From assembly GCF_000499385.1 (NCBI RefSeq), contig NW_013651790.1, positions 142,104 to 206,103 on the forward strand: a stretch of 64,000 nucleotides of DNA, written 5' to 3'. Every line of letters starts with the position of its first letter. The first letter of the stretch is position 1. The translations under genes were made by a program, and so were the position numbers. This DNA comes from Eimeria necatrix. Lineage: Eukaryota > Apicomplexa > Conoidasida > Eucoccidiorida > Eimeriidae. The notes under the pieces are model-generated. The model had not been told where the DNA came from and did no database searches. It saw nothing but the letters and a program-made list of their open reading frames with translations. This document shows, in pieces, positions 44,932-61,109 of this stretch.

Positions 44932-47900
44932 GCAGCAGCAGCGGCACGCACACAGCAGCGCCACACACTCATCTACGGGTACCGACAACTGGCCAGAAGC
45001 CTTTCTAGCGGCCCCACAGATCCCCCCAAAGTTCGGCTATGAAGCCCTTTTGTGCAATTAACTCTCTGCTTCTCGCCCCCCCCATTTGCTGCTGCTGCTG
45101 CTGCTGCTGCTGTGCTTCAGCCCACTCAATCAGGCCCTGCACAATGCTGGCGCTGGCTGAAGCCAGCTTCCGGGGGTCTCCCTGAGCAGCAGCAAAGTCC
45201 AGACTTTGCTGCTTGTTGAAAAGCCCGCAAGTCAGCCACTGCCACGCCCGCCTCCAGCTGCTTTGTCTTTCTTCCCGCGAAGCCAGCAGCTCTCGCAGGG
45301 CCACCAGCCGCTTCAGCGCCTTCGCCCGCAGCACGCTGCGCAAAGTCGCACACAGCAGCAGCAGCAGCAGCAGCAGCAGTGTGGGGCCCCACGCCCTGCG
45401 GCTCGCGGCTGCGGTCCAGCTGCAGGGCCGGCTGCCTCTGCTGCTGGGTCGCTGCAGAAAGTGTCTGCCCCTCTAGCGCCCGCTGCCGCTGCTGCTGCTG
45501 CTGCTGCGGCTGCTGCTGCTGCTGCTCCTTACCAAATGGTCTGCAGCGAATGTCTTTCTTCAAAAGAGGCGCAGAAGGCGTCGATGGCCTCGAGCGTGTC
45601 CAGACCCTCCAGGACGTCCTCGTCGCCTTCCTGCTGCTGTTCGTCGGGGCAGAGCAGCTGCTGGCGGTGCTCGCGCTGCTGCTGCTGCTGCTGCTGCTGC
45701 TCCTGCTGCTGCTGCTGCTTGGGCTGGTGCACGGGCACGTCCGTCTCCTTCTTCGAGGCCAACTCCGCGTCGTCTTGAGACACCAGCAGCCGCTCTGCGT
45801 CCCGCAGCACAGCCACTGGCTGCGGGCAGCGCAGCAGCTTAACTGGCCAGCAAAGCAAATACCTTTGAGTATCTCCAGGGGAGGCTCTGGCCTTCTCCAA
45901 AGTGCCCAAAAGGCCCGCCTGCCAGGCCCCTGAAGGCAGCAGCAGCACAGCAGCACGCGCCCAGGCTTCGCCGCAGGAACCAGCAGCAGCAGCACGGCAG
46001 CACGCGGCATGCAGCAACACAACGACATCGCGCTGCAGCAGCAAAGGGCCGGCAAGCTGCAGCAGCACAGGGCCTTCGTGCTGCAGCAGCGCAGAGCCGT
46101 CGTGCTGCAGCAGCACAGGGCCAAAGCCTCCGCGCTGCAGCAGCACAGGGCCTCCGCGCTGCAGCAGCACAGGGCCTCCGCGCTGCAGCAGCACAGGGTT
46201 TCCGCGCAGCAGCAGCAGCAGCAGCAGCAGCATCTTTGTCGGTGAGGGTCAGCGGACCGTAGAGAATGAAGCAGAACTCGAGCCACTTCCAGAGCTGGAG
46301 GGCCTGCATGGCCTCGAAAGTGAGTTTGACTCCCGGAAGAGTTAAAAAGAAAGTGCAAGATGGCAAACTTGCTGCTGCCTTTTCTGCTGCGTTGCGCTCC
46401 GCCTCCCGCTGCTGCCCCCAAGGGCTCCAGCACCTCTCCAAAGGGCCGTCCGGCGGCAGCGTCGGCACCAGCGTCAAAAACAACTTCCCCTGGCCCTGCA
46501 GCAAAGCCAATATTTATATACATATGTACGTTTATATAACATATGTATTTACATATATGTATATATGTTTAAATAATATATATATTTACACACACACATA
46601 TATATATATATATGTTTATATAATATATACATATATTTACATATATATATGTATATATATGTTGGAGTTTTATATGCAAGTATACATAAGTAGATGTGTA
46701 AGCATCTATAGACACAAGTGTATATATAAGTATTTGTATACGCAAAAATGTGTAAGCACATGCATAAGTATTTACATTTACAAGTATGTGTATATCTCCG
46801 CACATAAGTACACATACAAGTATTTACAGATACAAATATTTATGTACAAGCATATCCATATATATATTTATATGCTGTGATAAACATTCAGTAATATAGA
46901 TGTCAGTTGGGAAATATAATAGGGAGAGAGAAATCCTTTAGAAAGAAGAACTTAACTTTTAAATTTGAGATCTCTTAAGATTTTCTTTTTGTTTTTTTGC
47001 AAGGCTGCCCTGCGTACTCTAAAAGTGTCTGGAGACAAAACGTATTCGTGGGGAATATCCCACAGCAGAGAAAGAAACTCCCTGAACTCATTCAGTTTCT
47101 CCTTGTCTAGCGGCTGCATGCGGTCGGCCTTCTTTGGCTGCTGCTGCTGCTGCTGCTGCTCTTGCTGTTGCTGCTGCTGTTGCTGCGCACTCAAGGAAGC
47201 AGCTGAAGGCTGCCTCCGCGCCGCTGCTGCCGCTGCTGCTGCTGCTGCTGCTCTCTCAGACGGGGAATCTTCTGCATCGTAGAAGTCTTCTTCTGCTGCT
47301 GCGTCTGCTGCGTCTGCTTCTGGAATGTTGCTGCTGTTTTCGCTGCTGCTGCTCTCTCCTCGGGCGTGCTGGCCGTAGGGGTCTGCTGAGCTGCTGCGGC
47401 CTCTCAAAGCAGCTCTTTCTCCCGCTGCAGCACCCTCTGCTGCTGCTGCTGCTGCTGCTCCCTGCTGCTGCCGCTGAGAGAGTTCTGCTGTGAGCTCGCG
47501 GTTAATGGGAGGCAGAAAAGAAGGCCGCCGCAGCTCTTTGAAGGGGGGCCCCCGGGGCCCCTCTCCCGAGCCCTGGGGGGCCCCCTGAAAGCGTCTTTGG
47601 GTATCCCCGCTAAGAAATGACTTGGCCTCGCTGATGCGAGCGAAGCTGAGGATCTCGAGTGACTCTTTAGACTCGTGGAGGCAGCTGCTGCCTGCTGCTG
47701 CAGCATCCGCTGCAGCAGCAGCAGCAGCAGCAGCACTGGCAGCAGCAGCGTCGGCTGCCGAGTTGCCGCGGTAGTAGCGGCGCAGCAGGGGGACCCAGCT
47801 CTCCGTCTGTTCTGGAGGGAGGCATTCTTTTTTGTTTGTCCCGTTGCTGCTTGCAGCGTCTTCCTCGAAGCTGCTGCTGGCGTTGCAGCAGCACCTGTTG

Positions 47901-49122
47901 GCGGTCCTGACGCGGGTCCTGCTGTTGCTGCTGGTGCTGCTGGTGCTGCTGTTGCTGCTGTTGCTGCTGTTGCTGCTGCCGTTGCTGTTGTCGCTGCTGC
48001 TGCTGCTGGGGTTGCTGTCTGCTGCTGCGCGTGGCGGACTCAGTCCAGCCTCAGCCCAAGTGGGGGACTCCGAGTGGCCCTCGCTGCAGCAAAAGGAAGA
48101 AACCCCAGGGCACTGCTGCTGCTGGGGCCCCTGGCCCGCGGCGAGGCCCCAGGGGCCCGTAGCAGCAAAAAGACTGAGTGCAGAGTCCCTGCGGTTTCTG
48201 GCCGGGGGGCTGAATTCTCCCGCTGCAGTTTCTTCCTGCAGCACCTGCGCAGTGATGGCCTCATAGGCCTCTCTGCAGGCTTCGTTGTAGCTGCGGGGGC
48301 CCCCCCCGGGCGTCGTGGGCCTCGGGGGCCCCGCGGGGCCCCCCGGCGCGCCCTGGGGGCCCCCCGGGGCCCCCTGGGGGCCCCTGCGGTGGCGGCGGGG
48401 GCCCCCGCGGGGGCCCCGCGCCCTGTCGTTGGCCGCGGGAGAAAAGGCCGGGGAGAGCGAGGCCGGGACCGCGAGAGAGTCGACATAAATGCCAAGTCCT
48501 TCGACGGAAACAACTTTGAAGAAAGTGTCCTCCGCGAGGCCCCCGCCAGCCCTGCAAACCCCCCGCTCGGAGAAGTCCACCCCCCGCGGGGCTGCATGCA
48601 GCACCGCAGTCTTGAGGCAAAGGCCCAGCGCGAAGGGCCTGCTGCTGAGGCTGCAGCGGTCTTCAATGCGGATGTGGACGTTGGAGAGTCTGGCGGTGAA
48701 GCTGGAGAGGAGTTTGAGGAGCAGCTGCCACAAAAGGCCCCTTTCGAGCGAAGAGAAGAGGGCCTTGTACTCGCCAGCAGCAAGTGCTGCTGCCTTTTGC
48801 TGCTGGTACTGCAGCAGGAACTCCTCCGCGTCCCAGCGCTCGCTGGCCTCCACCGACAGCAGCAGCAGCACGTCTCCGACTTCGGCTAAAATCGGCGAAG
48901 TCCCCAGCGAGTACACCGGCAAGTCCAGCTGCACCAGCCCTATGTAGTTGAACTCTGCTGCTGCTGGCAGCGGCAGCACTTCAAACACTTTTTGCTTCAG
49001 CTGCAGATGCCGCAGCAGCACTTTCCCACTCAGCGCCCCCGAGAAGTCCAGCTGGCTCCGGTCCAGGCCCTCCACGTACTCCCCCGCCGCCTCGTTCAGC
49101 ACCGATATCAGTGCTGCTGCCA

Positions 49123-49123
<1 letters not shown>
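23231..49123 (-). CDS. VPS13: VPS13 (chorein) bridge-like lipid-transfer protein, about 6,550 residues
   Basis: VPS13 proteins are long hydrophobic-groove rods that move bulk lipid at membrane contact sites. Exons: 49123-47018, 46495-46258, 45842-45533, 45335-45018, 44877-44640, 44125-43499, 43296-43037, 42876-42399, 42274-35314, 35046-33350, 32876-32729, 32351-32047, 31674-31303, 31100-29674, 29487-27290, 27029-26626, 26030-25783, 25237-24967, 24733-about 24380, about 23914-23231. Phases agree throughout; exon 1's end and the last two exons are least certain. Sum 19,644 nt. Seen: chorein N-terminus EYVEGLDRSQLDFSGALSG (residue 14 on); SHR-BD region with FVLINKTSFPLFVGQ and FAFYDPTKEKKLEVW (about 4,690-5,300); LRLSIGWVQIDNHAPMAYY; AIKQIFQLLGAVDLFGNPVI (about 6,000); GKGFAIGAASGL; a C-terminal PH-like segment (HVIWSCFRGDVAQL). 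Human VPS13A is 3,174 residues; the excess is Gln, Ala, Ser and Gly/Pro runs, densest in the 6,961-base exon 9. Confidence 0.93.
26080..26200. repeat. GCATGCAT array in VPS13 intron 16
   Basis: Runs of the alternating tetramer GCAT plus two GTGTGCTAGCATGC copies in inverted relation. The same TGCATGC core recurs at 52650-52735 and 60500-60598. TGCATGC is a known ApiAP2-bound core in coccidia, but here the pattern looks like a microsatellite. Confidence 0.85.
26220..26600. repeat. GCTAGCTCA-type array in VPS13 intron 16
   Basis: About 380 bases of nonamer units GCTAGCTCA with substitutions (GTTATCTCA, GCTATCTCG). The last part is inverted (AGCTGAGCTAGCTGAG), which makes a large self-complementary block. 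It lies right next to the exon ending at 26626. Confidence 0.92.
33125..33330. repeat. CAG/CAA tract in VPS13 intron 10
   Basis: About 200 bases of CAG, CAA and AGG units on the plus strand, read as CTG/TTG in the transcript. It sits about 20 bases inside the intron after the donor at 33349 and would encode a Leu run if retained. Confidence 0.88.
37320..42358. repeat. Coding triplet tracts of VPS13 exon 9 and its upstream edge
   Basis: Within exon 9 the purest tracts are at 37320-37362, 38652-38708, 39358-39390, 39868-39902 and 40740-40772. All read as CAG, AGC or GCA on the transcribed strand, so they encode Gln, Ser or Ala. Additional tracts continue in the exon down to 35314. The tract at 42310-42358 has the opposite orientation and lies in the preceding intron. 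Confidence 0.85.
44345..44628. repeat. 10-base-period minisatellite in VPS13 intron 5
   Basis: About two dozen tandem decamers of the form AGCAGCAARV with variable last bases. The same period shows as a ten-residue repeat when translated. It fills the first half of the intron after the donor at 44639. Confidence 0.92.
46032..46205. repeat. 24-base tandem repeat in VPS13 intron 2
   Basis: Seven units of GCTGCAGCAGCACAGGGCCT plus CCGC, one of them expanded to 30 bases. It lies just inside the intron after the donor at 46257. Confidence 0.93.
46505..46880. repeat. AT-rich TATATAC/ACATATG island in VPS13 intron 1
   Basis: About 370 bases of alternating TA with ACATATG and GTATATA units. It is strongly AT-rich in an otherwise GC-rich, CTG-rich region and has no coding similarity on either strand. 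Confidence 0.9.
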
Positions 49124-49159
<36 letters not shown>

Positions 49160-51093
49160 TGCTGCTGCTGCTGGGGGGCGTCCTGCTGCTGCTGCTGCGG
49201 CTGCTGTTGCTGCTGAGGGGCGTGCTGCTGCTGCTGCTGCTGAGGCTGACGCTGCCTGGCGTCCTGCTGCTGCTGCTGCTGCTGCTGCTGATGCTGCGTG
49301 GCGCCCTGCTGCTGCTGCTGCCGCTGCTGCGCGGCTTCCTGCTTCTGCTGCTGCTGCTGCTGGGGCGCCGGCTGCGGTGTGCGGCGCGCTGCTGCTGCTG
49401 CCGCACCCAGTGCAGCAGCAGCAGCAGCAGCAAAAGCCCCAAAGGCCTGCGCGGCTACTAGCCGCTGGCTAGCTAGGGCCCCGGTGCAGCGCGCAGCAAA
49501 CCGGAGGCCCCGAAGGGCCCTCGGAGGGGCTCTGCAGCAAATTGGAAAAGTCCGGAGACAAAATGCTGCAGCAAAGGAGCAGCAAAAGGGACAAAAAGCG
49601 ACAAAAGGGAAGCAGCAGGGCCCCCAGGTCTCCACAGCGAGAAGCAGCAGCGCAGCAGCGCAGCAGCAGCAACTGGCCACCCGCTGAGGCGCAGCAGCGC
49701 GCCCAGAGCCCCACAGCAGCAGCTGCTGCAGCACGGAGCTCTATAAAGCTGGCTGGCCGCCCCTACGCGTCAAATTTGGCTGGGCGGGCCCCAGACAGCA
49801 GCAGCAGCAGCAGCAGCAGCAGGCAGCAGTGGGCAGCAGCAGCCGAAGCGGGACTTCTGCTGCTGCTGCGGGCTGCGCCTGCTGCTGGTGCAGCTGCCGC
49901 GGAGGCTGCCGCGGCGGCTGCGGCCGGTGCGGCTGCGGCTGCAGCTGCTGCGGCTGGTGCTGCTCGGCTGCAGCTGCTGCTGCTGCTGCTGCAGCTGCTG
50001 CTGCTGCTGGCGGCGGTGTGTCGGTGGCTGCAAGCCACGCTAAAGCTGCTGCAGCAGCAGCACAAGGGCCCCCAACGCAGCCCGCAGCCAGCAAGGCTGG
50101 GGCCCGCAGGCAGGGGCCTCGAGGCCGTCGAGTGAGCTGCTGCTGCAGCTGGGCGGCGCCGGGCGGCTTCGAGGAGGCCCCCCCGGGTCCAGAAGACTTG
50201 TCTGTTTGCAAGAATTGGGAAATTGGAAACAAATTAAAAGAAAAAAACCCAAGAAAATAGCCAAATGGCGAGCTGTGGCTGTGTTGGGGGCGCTGCAGAC
50301 CTTCGGCGCATTCGAACGAGCCCAGCAGCAGCTGTACGTACACCGCAGACTAAAGGCAGCAGCAAAAGTTCAACGCGCAAAAAACTTAAAGAGCGCCTCA
50401 TTGACCTGCAGAGGCCTTCTTTTATCTGTAGAATATTGCTGCTGCTGCTGCTGCAGTTGCTGCTGCTGTGCGGCTGCGACCGCTGCTGCTGGCGAGAGCA
50501 GCACGGACCGCTGCAGCAGCAATAGCAGCAGCTTGCTGCTTGCCCTATCGAAATTTTGACTGGAGTTTCCCCTTCTAATTTTTGTATTTCTAAGCAGCAT
50601 AGGCCGCCGAGATGCTGAGTCGCAGCAGCAGCAGCAGCTGCTGGCTGCGTGCCAGCGAGGGGCCCCCTGCTGCAGCGAGCAGAGACAGGGGGGCCCCTGC
50701 TGCTGCTGCGGGGGGCCCACGCTCCTGTCTCTCCCCGCAGCAGCACTGCATTTCATTCTGCTGCAGAGTTTGCTGCTGCAGTTCGCAAGAAAGGAAGGCA
50801 GCAGCAGCAGCAGCAGCGCCGGTCTCCACTGGTCAGCTGTAGAGACACCCCAGGGACCAGGGGCCCCCCCCGCCTTCTGCTTCTCGGGGGGCCCCCAAAC
50901 CCCAACAAATGCCACGGGGGGCCCCCGGGGGGCCCCTGTGGGGGCCCCCCGCTGCTGTGCAGGGGCAGCCCTTCTAGCCCGTGCAAAGTACAGACACGGG
51001 GGCCCCTAAGGCAGCTCCGGGGCCCCCACTGAGGGCCAGCAGCTCCCACTGCAGCTCTTTAGCAGCAAAAACTGCTTCTGCCCAGTTCTTGGC

Positions 51094-51134
<41 letters not shown>

Positions 51135-51525
51135 CCGGGGGCCCCTGGGGCCCGGGCCGGGGCAGTGGCAACCGCCAGGCCTTATTACAGGGGGCAAAAG
51201 ACACTTTGGGGGGCCTTAATAAGGGCAATTTCCGGGTGCAGCAGCAGCTGCAGCAGTTGCAGCAGCAGCAGCTGCAGCTGCTGGTGCTGCAGCTGCTGCA
51301 GCTGCAGCTGCTGGTGCTACCGTTCCTCCAGCTGCTGCAGCTGCAGCTGCTGGTGCTACCGCTCCTCCAGCTGCTGCTGCTACTGCTGCTGGTACTGCTG
51401 CTGCTGCTCAGGATGCTGTTGCTGCTGCTGCAGCTGCTGGAGCTGCGGCTGCAGTTGCTTTTGCTGCTGGTACTGCTGCTGCTGGTGAGCATGCTGTCGC
51501 TGCTGCAGCAGCTGCTGGAGCTGCG

Positions 51526-51558
<33 letters not shown>

Positions 51559-51820
51559 GTTGCAGCTGCCTCAGTGGCTGCTGGGGCCCTGCCTCCCTTT
51601 GGGCTGCACTGTGGCCTGGAGATACACCAGAGGCCCCCTTGGGGTGCTGCAGCTGGCAGCAAAAGAGTGCAGCAAAAGCTGCCAATTAAGTTTACAAAAA
51701 GCCAGCAGCAGCAGCCCGCAGCAGCAGCAGCAGCTGCTGCTGCTGCTGCCTGCAGCGGCACGTCGCTGGCTGCAGAGGAGCAGCAGCAGCGCGTGCATGC
51801 AAAAGGCCCCAAAACTGCAG

Positions 51821-51966
51821 CTGGGGGGCCCCACGCGCAGCAGCAGCTGCAGCAGGGGGGGGCCCCACTTGCAGCAGCAGCTGCAGCAGGGGGGCCCCAC
51901 GCGCAGCAGCAGCTGCAGCAGGGGGGCCCCACGCGCAGCAGCAGCTGCAGCTGGGGGGCCCCATAA
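51821..51966. repeat. 32-base tandem repeat
   Basis: Four units, each a GGGGGGCCCC core followed by ACGCGCAGCAGCAGCTGCAG and CA. It joins the two commonest local repeat types, GGGGCCCC and CAG, into one unit. Confidence 0.93.
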
Positions 51967-52649
51967 AGGCAATTTGAGTTTGGCAATCTGGTAAATTTAG
52001 TGTAAAGTTATTTGGGACTCAAAGAACTAGAAATGGAATTCAAAATGCAACAAAAGGGTCTTTTAAAGTCCTGCAAAGTGCTATTAAAAGGATCTTCTCA
52101 AGCTGCTCGAGCTGCTGCAGTTGCTGCAGCTGCTGCAGTTGCTGCAGCTGCTGCAGCTCAGCGTATGGGGGCCCCTTTCATTAAAACTCACTTCTTGTTG
52201 ATGCATGCAGGGGCCCCCGTGACAGACACTTTGTGAGTTTTCCCTTGATAACAGGGCCCCGAAATAAGTCCAAAAGGGCCCCTCGAGGGCCCCCAGAGAC
52301 CCACAGGAGCACTGGGTCTGGGGCCCTTTGGAGCCCTCGGGGGGCCCCTAGGGGCCCCTGGGGCCGCCTTGGGGCCCCTAGGGCCGCGTGAGGGCCCCTG
52401 GGGGCCCCTGGGGCCCCCTAGGGGCCCCGTAGGGGCCCCCAGGGGGCCCCAGGGGGCCCCCGTAGGGGTCTCAGCTCCTGCTTCCAGGGGCCCCTCTGGG
52501 CCTCTTCTGGGGGCCCCCCACTAACGCAGCTCCAAGGCCCCAGGGCCCCCTCGCTGGTGGCAGCTGCAGAAGCTTCTGGGGCCCCCACGCCCACGCCGGC
52601 GCAGGGGGGCCCCCACAATTCCAGGGAGATAAAGACAGACTTGCTTCAC

Positions 52650-52735
52650 TGCATGCATGCATGCATGCGTGCATGCATGCATGCATGCATGCATGCATGC
52701 GTGCATGCATGCGTGCATGCATGCATGCTGTTAGT
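52650..52735. repeat. TGCATGCA/TGCGTGCA array
   Basis: A run of GCAT tetramers with interspersed GCGT variants, intergenic between VPS13 and kinesin-13. Confidence 0.93.
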
Positions 52736-53177
52736 CTTTCTGCAGTGTCTGGCTCTTTTGGCTGGCCCCAAAGGCCCAGAGCTAAAGCGGCTTTTTCTTT
52801 TAGCTAAAATGCCTCCAGTCTCTTTGCATGCGCTCTGCCTTTCTTAAGAAACTCCAAAGCTGCCTCAAAAAGCAATTAACTCAATTAGCCGCGCTGGGCT
52901 CCACAGCCACCGGGGGGCCCCCCAGAGACTCAGGGGGGCCCCAGGGGGGCCCCAGGGGGCCCCCAGAGGGGGAGGGGCCCCCAAGGGGGCCCCCGGGGCT
53001 CCCAGGGAGCGCTTTGAAGGGGCCCTGAGCTTCAGAAGGAAAGCTAGAAAAGTGTATAACTCAATCTTTAAGTAAGTGAGCCCTAGAGGGGCCTTTTGTG
53101 GTGAAACTGAAGCTGCAGAAAGGCTAAGAAGGGGCCCTCTAAGGCCCTGTAGGCACAAGTACCCGTGTTGTGCTGCT

Positions 53178-53240
53178 GGCCAGCAGCTGCAGCAGCTGCA
53201 GCAGCTGCAGCAGCTGCAGCAGCTGCAGCAGCTGCAGCAG
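53178..53240. repeat. Nine-base CAGCTGCAG array
   Basis: Seven or so units of CAGCTGCAG, fully self-complementary. Related arrays are at 53985-54065 and 52105-52155. Confidence 0.92.
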
Positions 53241-54173
53241 CTTGCCCGCCGCAGCTAAACAGCGCCGAGACATGCGTACGGGGCCTCGTGGGCCAGGGGG
53301 CCCCCGGGGGTCACCTAGGGGGCCCCCTGGGGGCCCCCCGGGGCCCGTGGGGCCCCCAGGCCACTGACACTGTTAAAGCCTCAGGGGCCCCCAGGAAAGC
53401 CGAAGGGCCTCAGGGGCCCCCAAGGCCGCTAAACAGTCTGACAGCCGCAGGGGTGTCTGGGGGCAGCAGGGGCCCCCCAGGGGCCCCGAGGCCCGTAAGA
53501 CTTGGGAAGCAGCAGGGGCCCCAGGGGCCCCCGCGGCCACTAAAAATATTTATGGGGGCCCCTGGGGGCCCCATAAATACCCCTTAGGCAGCTGGAGTTG
53601 TGCTGCAGACAGGAAATAGAGTTGGGCCGACCCGGGGGCCGTCGGTGGCGGCTTGGCGCAGCCCAGTGAGGGTCTGGGGGCCACAGTTTGAGGACTTAGT
53701 TATATTTTGCATTTAAAAAACATTTTAAATAAACAAAAAAAGAAAAAAAACTGCTGCTGCTGCCTGGAGGCGCATGCAGCAGCTGCAGCGCGGCGGTAGC
53801 GGTGGGGTCGGTGTGTTCGAGTGGCCACTGGTGAGGGCCCTGCTGCTGCTGCTGCACTGCAGCAGCAAACTATAGCGACTTTAGCGGCCACTGCAGCGCA
53901 GCAGCAGCAAATGGAGACAGGGGACTCGGGGCGTCTTGCTGTCTCTTTCTTTTTTCGCCTCCGGTGGCTGCCGCCGGTCCCGCTGCAGCAGCTGCAGCAG
54001 CTGCAGCAGCTGCCGCAGCTGCAGCAGCTGCAGCAGCCGCAGCAGTTGCGGCAGCTGCAGCAGCTCCCGGCGTTTCCTGGGGTGTACGTACACCCGAAAA
54101 CGCCCCGGCAGCTCAAGGGCCTCTGAGGCCCAGGCCGTGCGGGCGTTGGCTCCGGCGGCTGCGTCTGCTGCTC

Positions 54174-54211
54174 CAAACCCTAAACCCTAAACCCTAAACC
54201 CTAAACCCTTG
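54174..54211. repeat. AAACCCT array upstream of kinesin-13
   Basis: Five heptamers; the first AAACCCT arrays on this side of the 34-kb array-free interval. Another array is at 55026-55056 in the next intron. Confidence 0.92.
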
Positions 54212-54290
54212 ACCCTCGCCGCCCTCTGCCCAAGCCGCTGCTCGGCAAGGGCTGCTGCAGCGAGGCTCTAAACTCAGCGCTGTCAGTCGC

Positions 54291-54326
<36 letters not shown>

Positions 54327-54549
54327 GGCCCCCGACTTGGGGCGTCTGTACACGTCAGCAGCAGCAGCAGCAGCAGCAGCAGGAAGAGGCCTGCAGCTGC
54401 AGCAGCTGCTGCTGGCCCGGCTGGGGGCCCCCCGGGCAACTCGGGGCTCTGCAGCAGCGCATGCATTTTCACATTTCTTTCATTAATTCTCTCTGTCTCC
54501 TTTTTCGTCATTTCCGCCAATCGCCCCCGGCAAATGCGGCCAGAGGAGG

Positions 54550-54594
<45 letters not shown>

Positions 54595-54674
54595 AATAGC
54601 TCCCCTGCTGCAGAGGCCTCTAGCCCTCTCTCTGCATGCATTTTCCTTTCTCTTTTTGTTCTTTTCCCCTTCAG

Positions 54675-60439
<5,765 letters not shown>

Positions 60440-60499
60440 TGCGTGGCAAGCAGTTCCGTTTAGTTGCGTCGTTTTGAAATTGCTTCCCCTTTTGTCTCT

Positions 60500-60613
60500 T
60501 TTATGCTGCATGCACTGCATGCACTGCATGCGCTGCATGCACTGCATGCGCTGCATGCGCTGCATGCGCTGCATGCAGCGCATGCGCTGCATGCGCTGGG
60601 GTGTACGTACAGT
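60500..60613. repeat. TGCATGCAC/TGCATGCGC array ending in a palindrome copy
   Basis: About ten nonamers CTGCATGCR(C) spaced at nine bases, followed directly by GGTGTACGTACAGT, a near copy of the dispersed palindrome. It lies downstream of the kinesin stop codon. Confidence 0.92.
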
Positions 60614-60892
60614 GCAGGGTCACTCTGGCATGCAGGCTGGAGGCCCCAGCCCGGCGGGGAAGCTGCGAGGCGGGGCTTTTCTCAGTCTAGCTTTTGCTGC
60701 TGCCGTTTGTAGGGCTGCAGCAGCCTGCAGCGGGACGCTGTCCCGTGCTGCTGCTGCTGCTGCTGCGGGAACAGCAGCAGCAGCAGCAGCAGCAGCAACA
60801 TGCGCATCATCTTTGCTGTGCGTACCCCTTGCAGACCCTACGCCGCAGCAGCCGCTGCAACGCCCACTGCTGCCAGACCAAGCCTTAGCAAG

Positions 60893-60933
<41 letters not shown>

Positions 60934-60936
60934 ATA

Positions 60937-60996
60937 TGGACCAGACCTCCGAGGAGCGGACTCGACCTGCCGGGCTCCACAGCGAGACGCGCCTCA

Positions 60997-61035
<39 letters not shown>

Positions 61036-61109
61036 GGGAGCAGCGCCTTTCAGGGCTGCAGCTGCACGACTCGGAGTGCTTTATGGACATTGACGCTGCA
61101 GCAAGCTGA
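60937..61109 (+). CDS. Possible terminal coding exon (kinesin-13 or unknown)
   Basis: Open to a TGA stop at 61107-61109. It encodes MDQTSEERTRPAGLHSETRL, then 13 Gln, then GEQRLSGLQLHDSECFMDID and AAAS. The Gln run in the CAG sense on the plus strand and the non-repetitive ends look like local coding sequence. The exon could be the true 3' end of the kinesin gene by alternative splicing out of 59836-60439, or a remnant. I see no family match. Confidence 0.4.

Larger units (their letters stand above)
49124..54674. other. 5.5-kb divergent intergenic region between VPS13 and kinesin-13
   Basis: No gene was assigned. Contents in order: CTG tracts (49125-49420), CAG/CTG tracts mixed with unique DNA (49790-50560) containing a palindrome copy at 50331-50344, GGGGCCCC units (50850-51010), imperfect CTG/CAGCTG tracts (51085-51560), a 32-base tandem repeat (51821-51966), GGGGCCCC islands (52250-52620 and 52905-53580), a GCATGC array (52650-52735), a CAGCTG array (53178-53240), an AT-rich poly-A stretch (53700-53750), and a palindrome copy at 54081-54094. 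Promoters of both genes and the N-terminal exons of kinesin must lie here; I could not place them. Confidence 0.6.

Noticed and set aside
46549..46880. Tyr/Ile-rich frames that resemble membrane peptides
   Set aside because: They come from alternating TA sequence inside VPS13 intron 1.
50974..51230. Minus-strand frame with NWAEAVFAAKELQWELLAL
   Set aside because: It looks protein-like, but no start, splice partner or family could be found, and a CTG tract splits it. Possibly a lost exon; kept out of the gene list.
54461..54674. ATG at 54461 in frame with the first recognised kinesin exon
   Set aside because: The intervening residues are Ala runs and a Phe/Leu stretch from a pyrimidine tract ending in CAG at 54674, which is a better acceptor.
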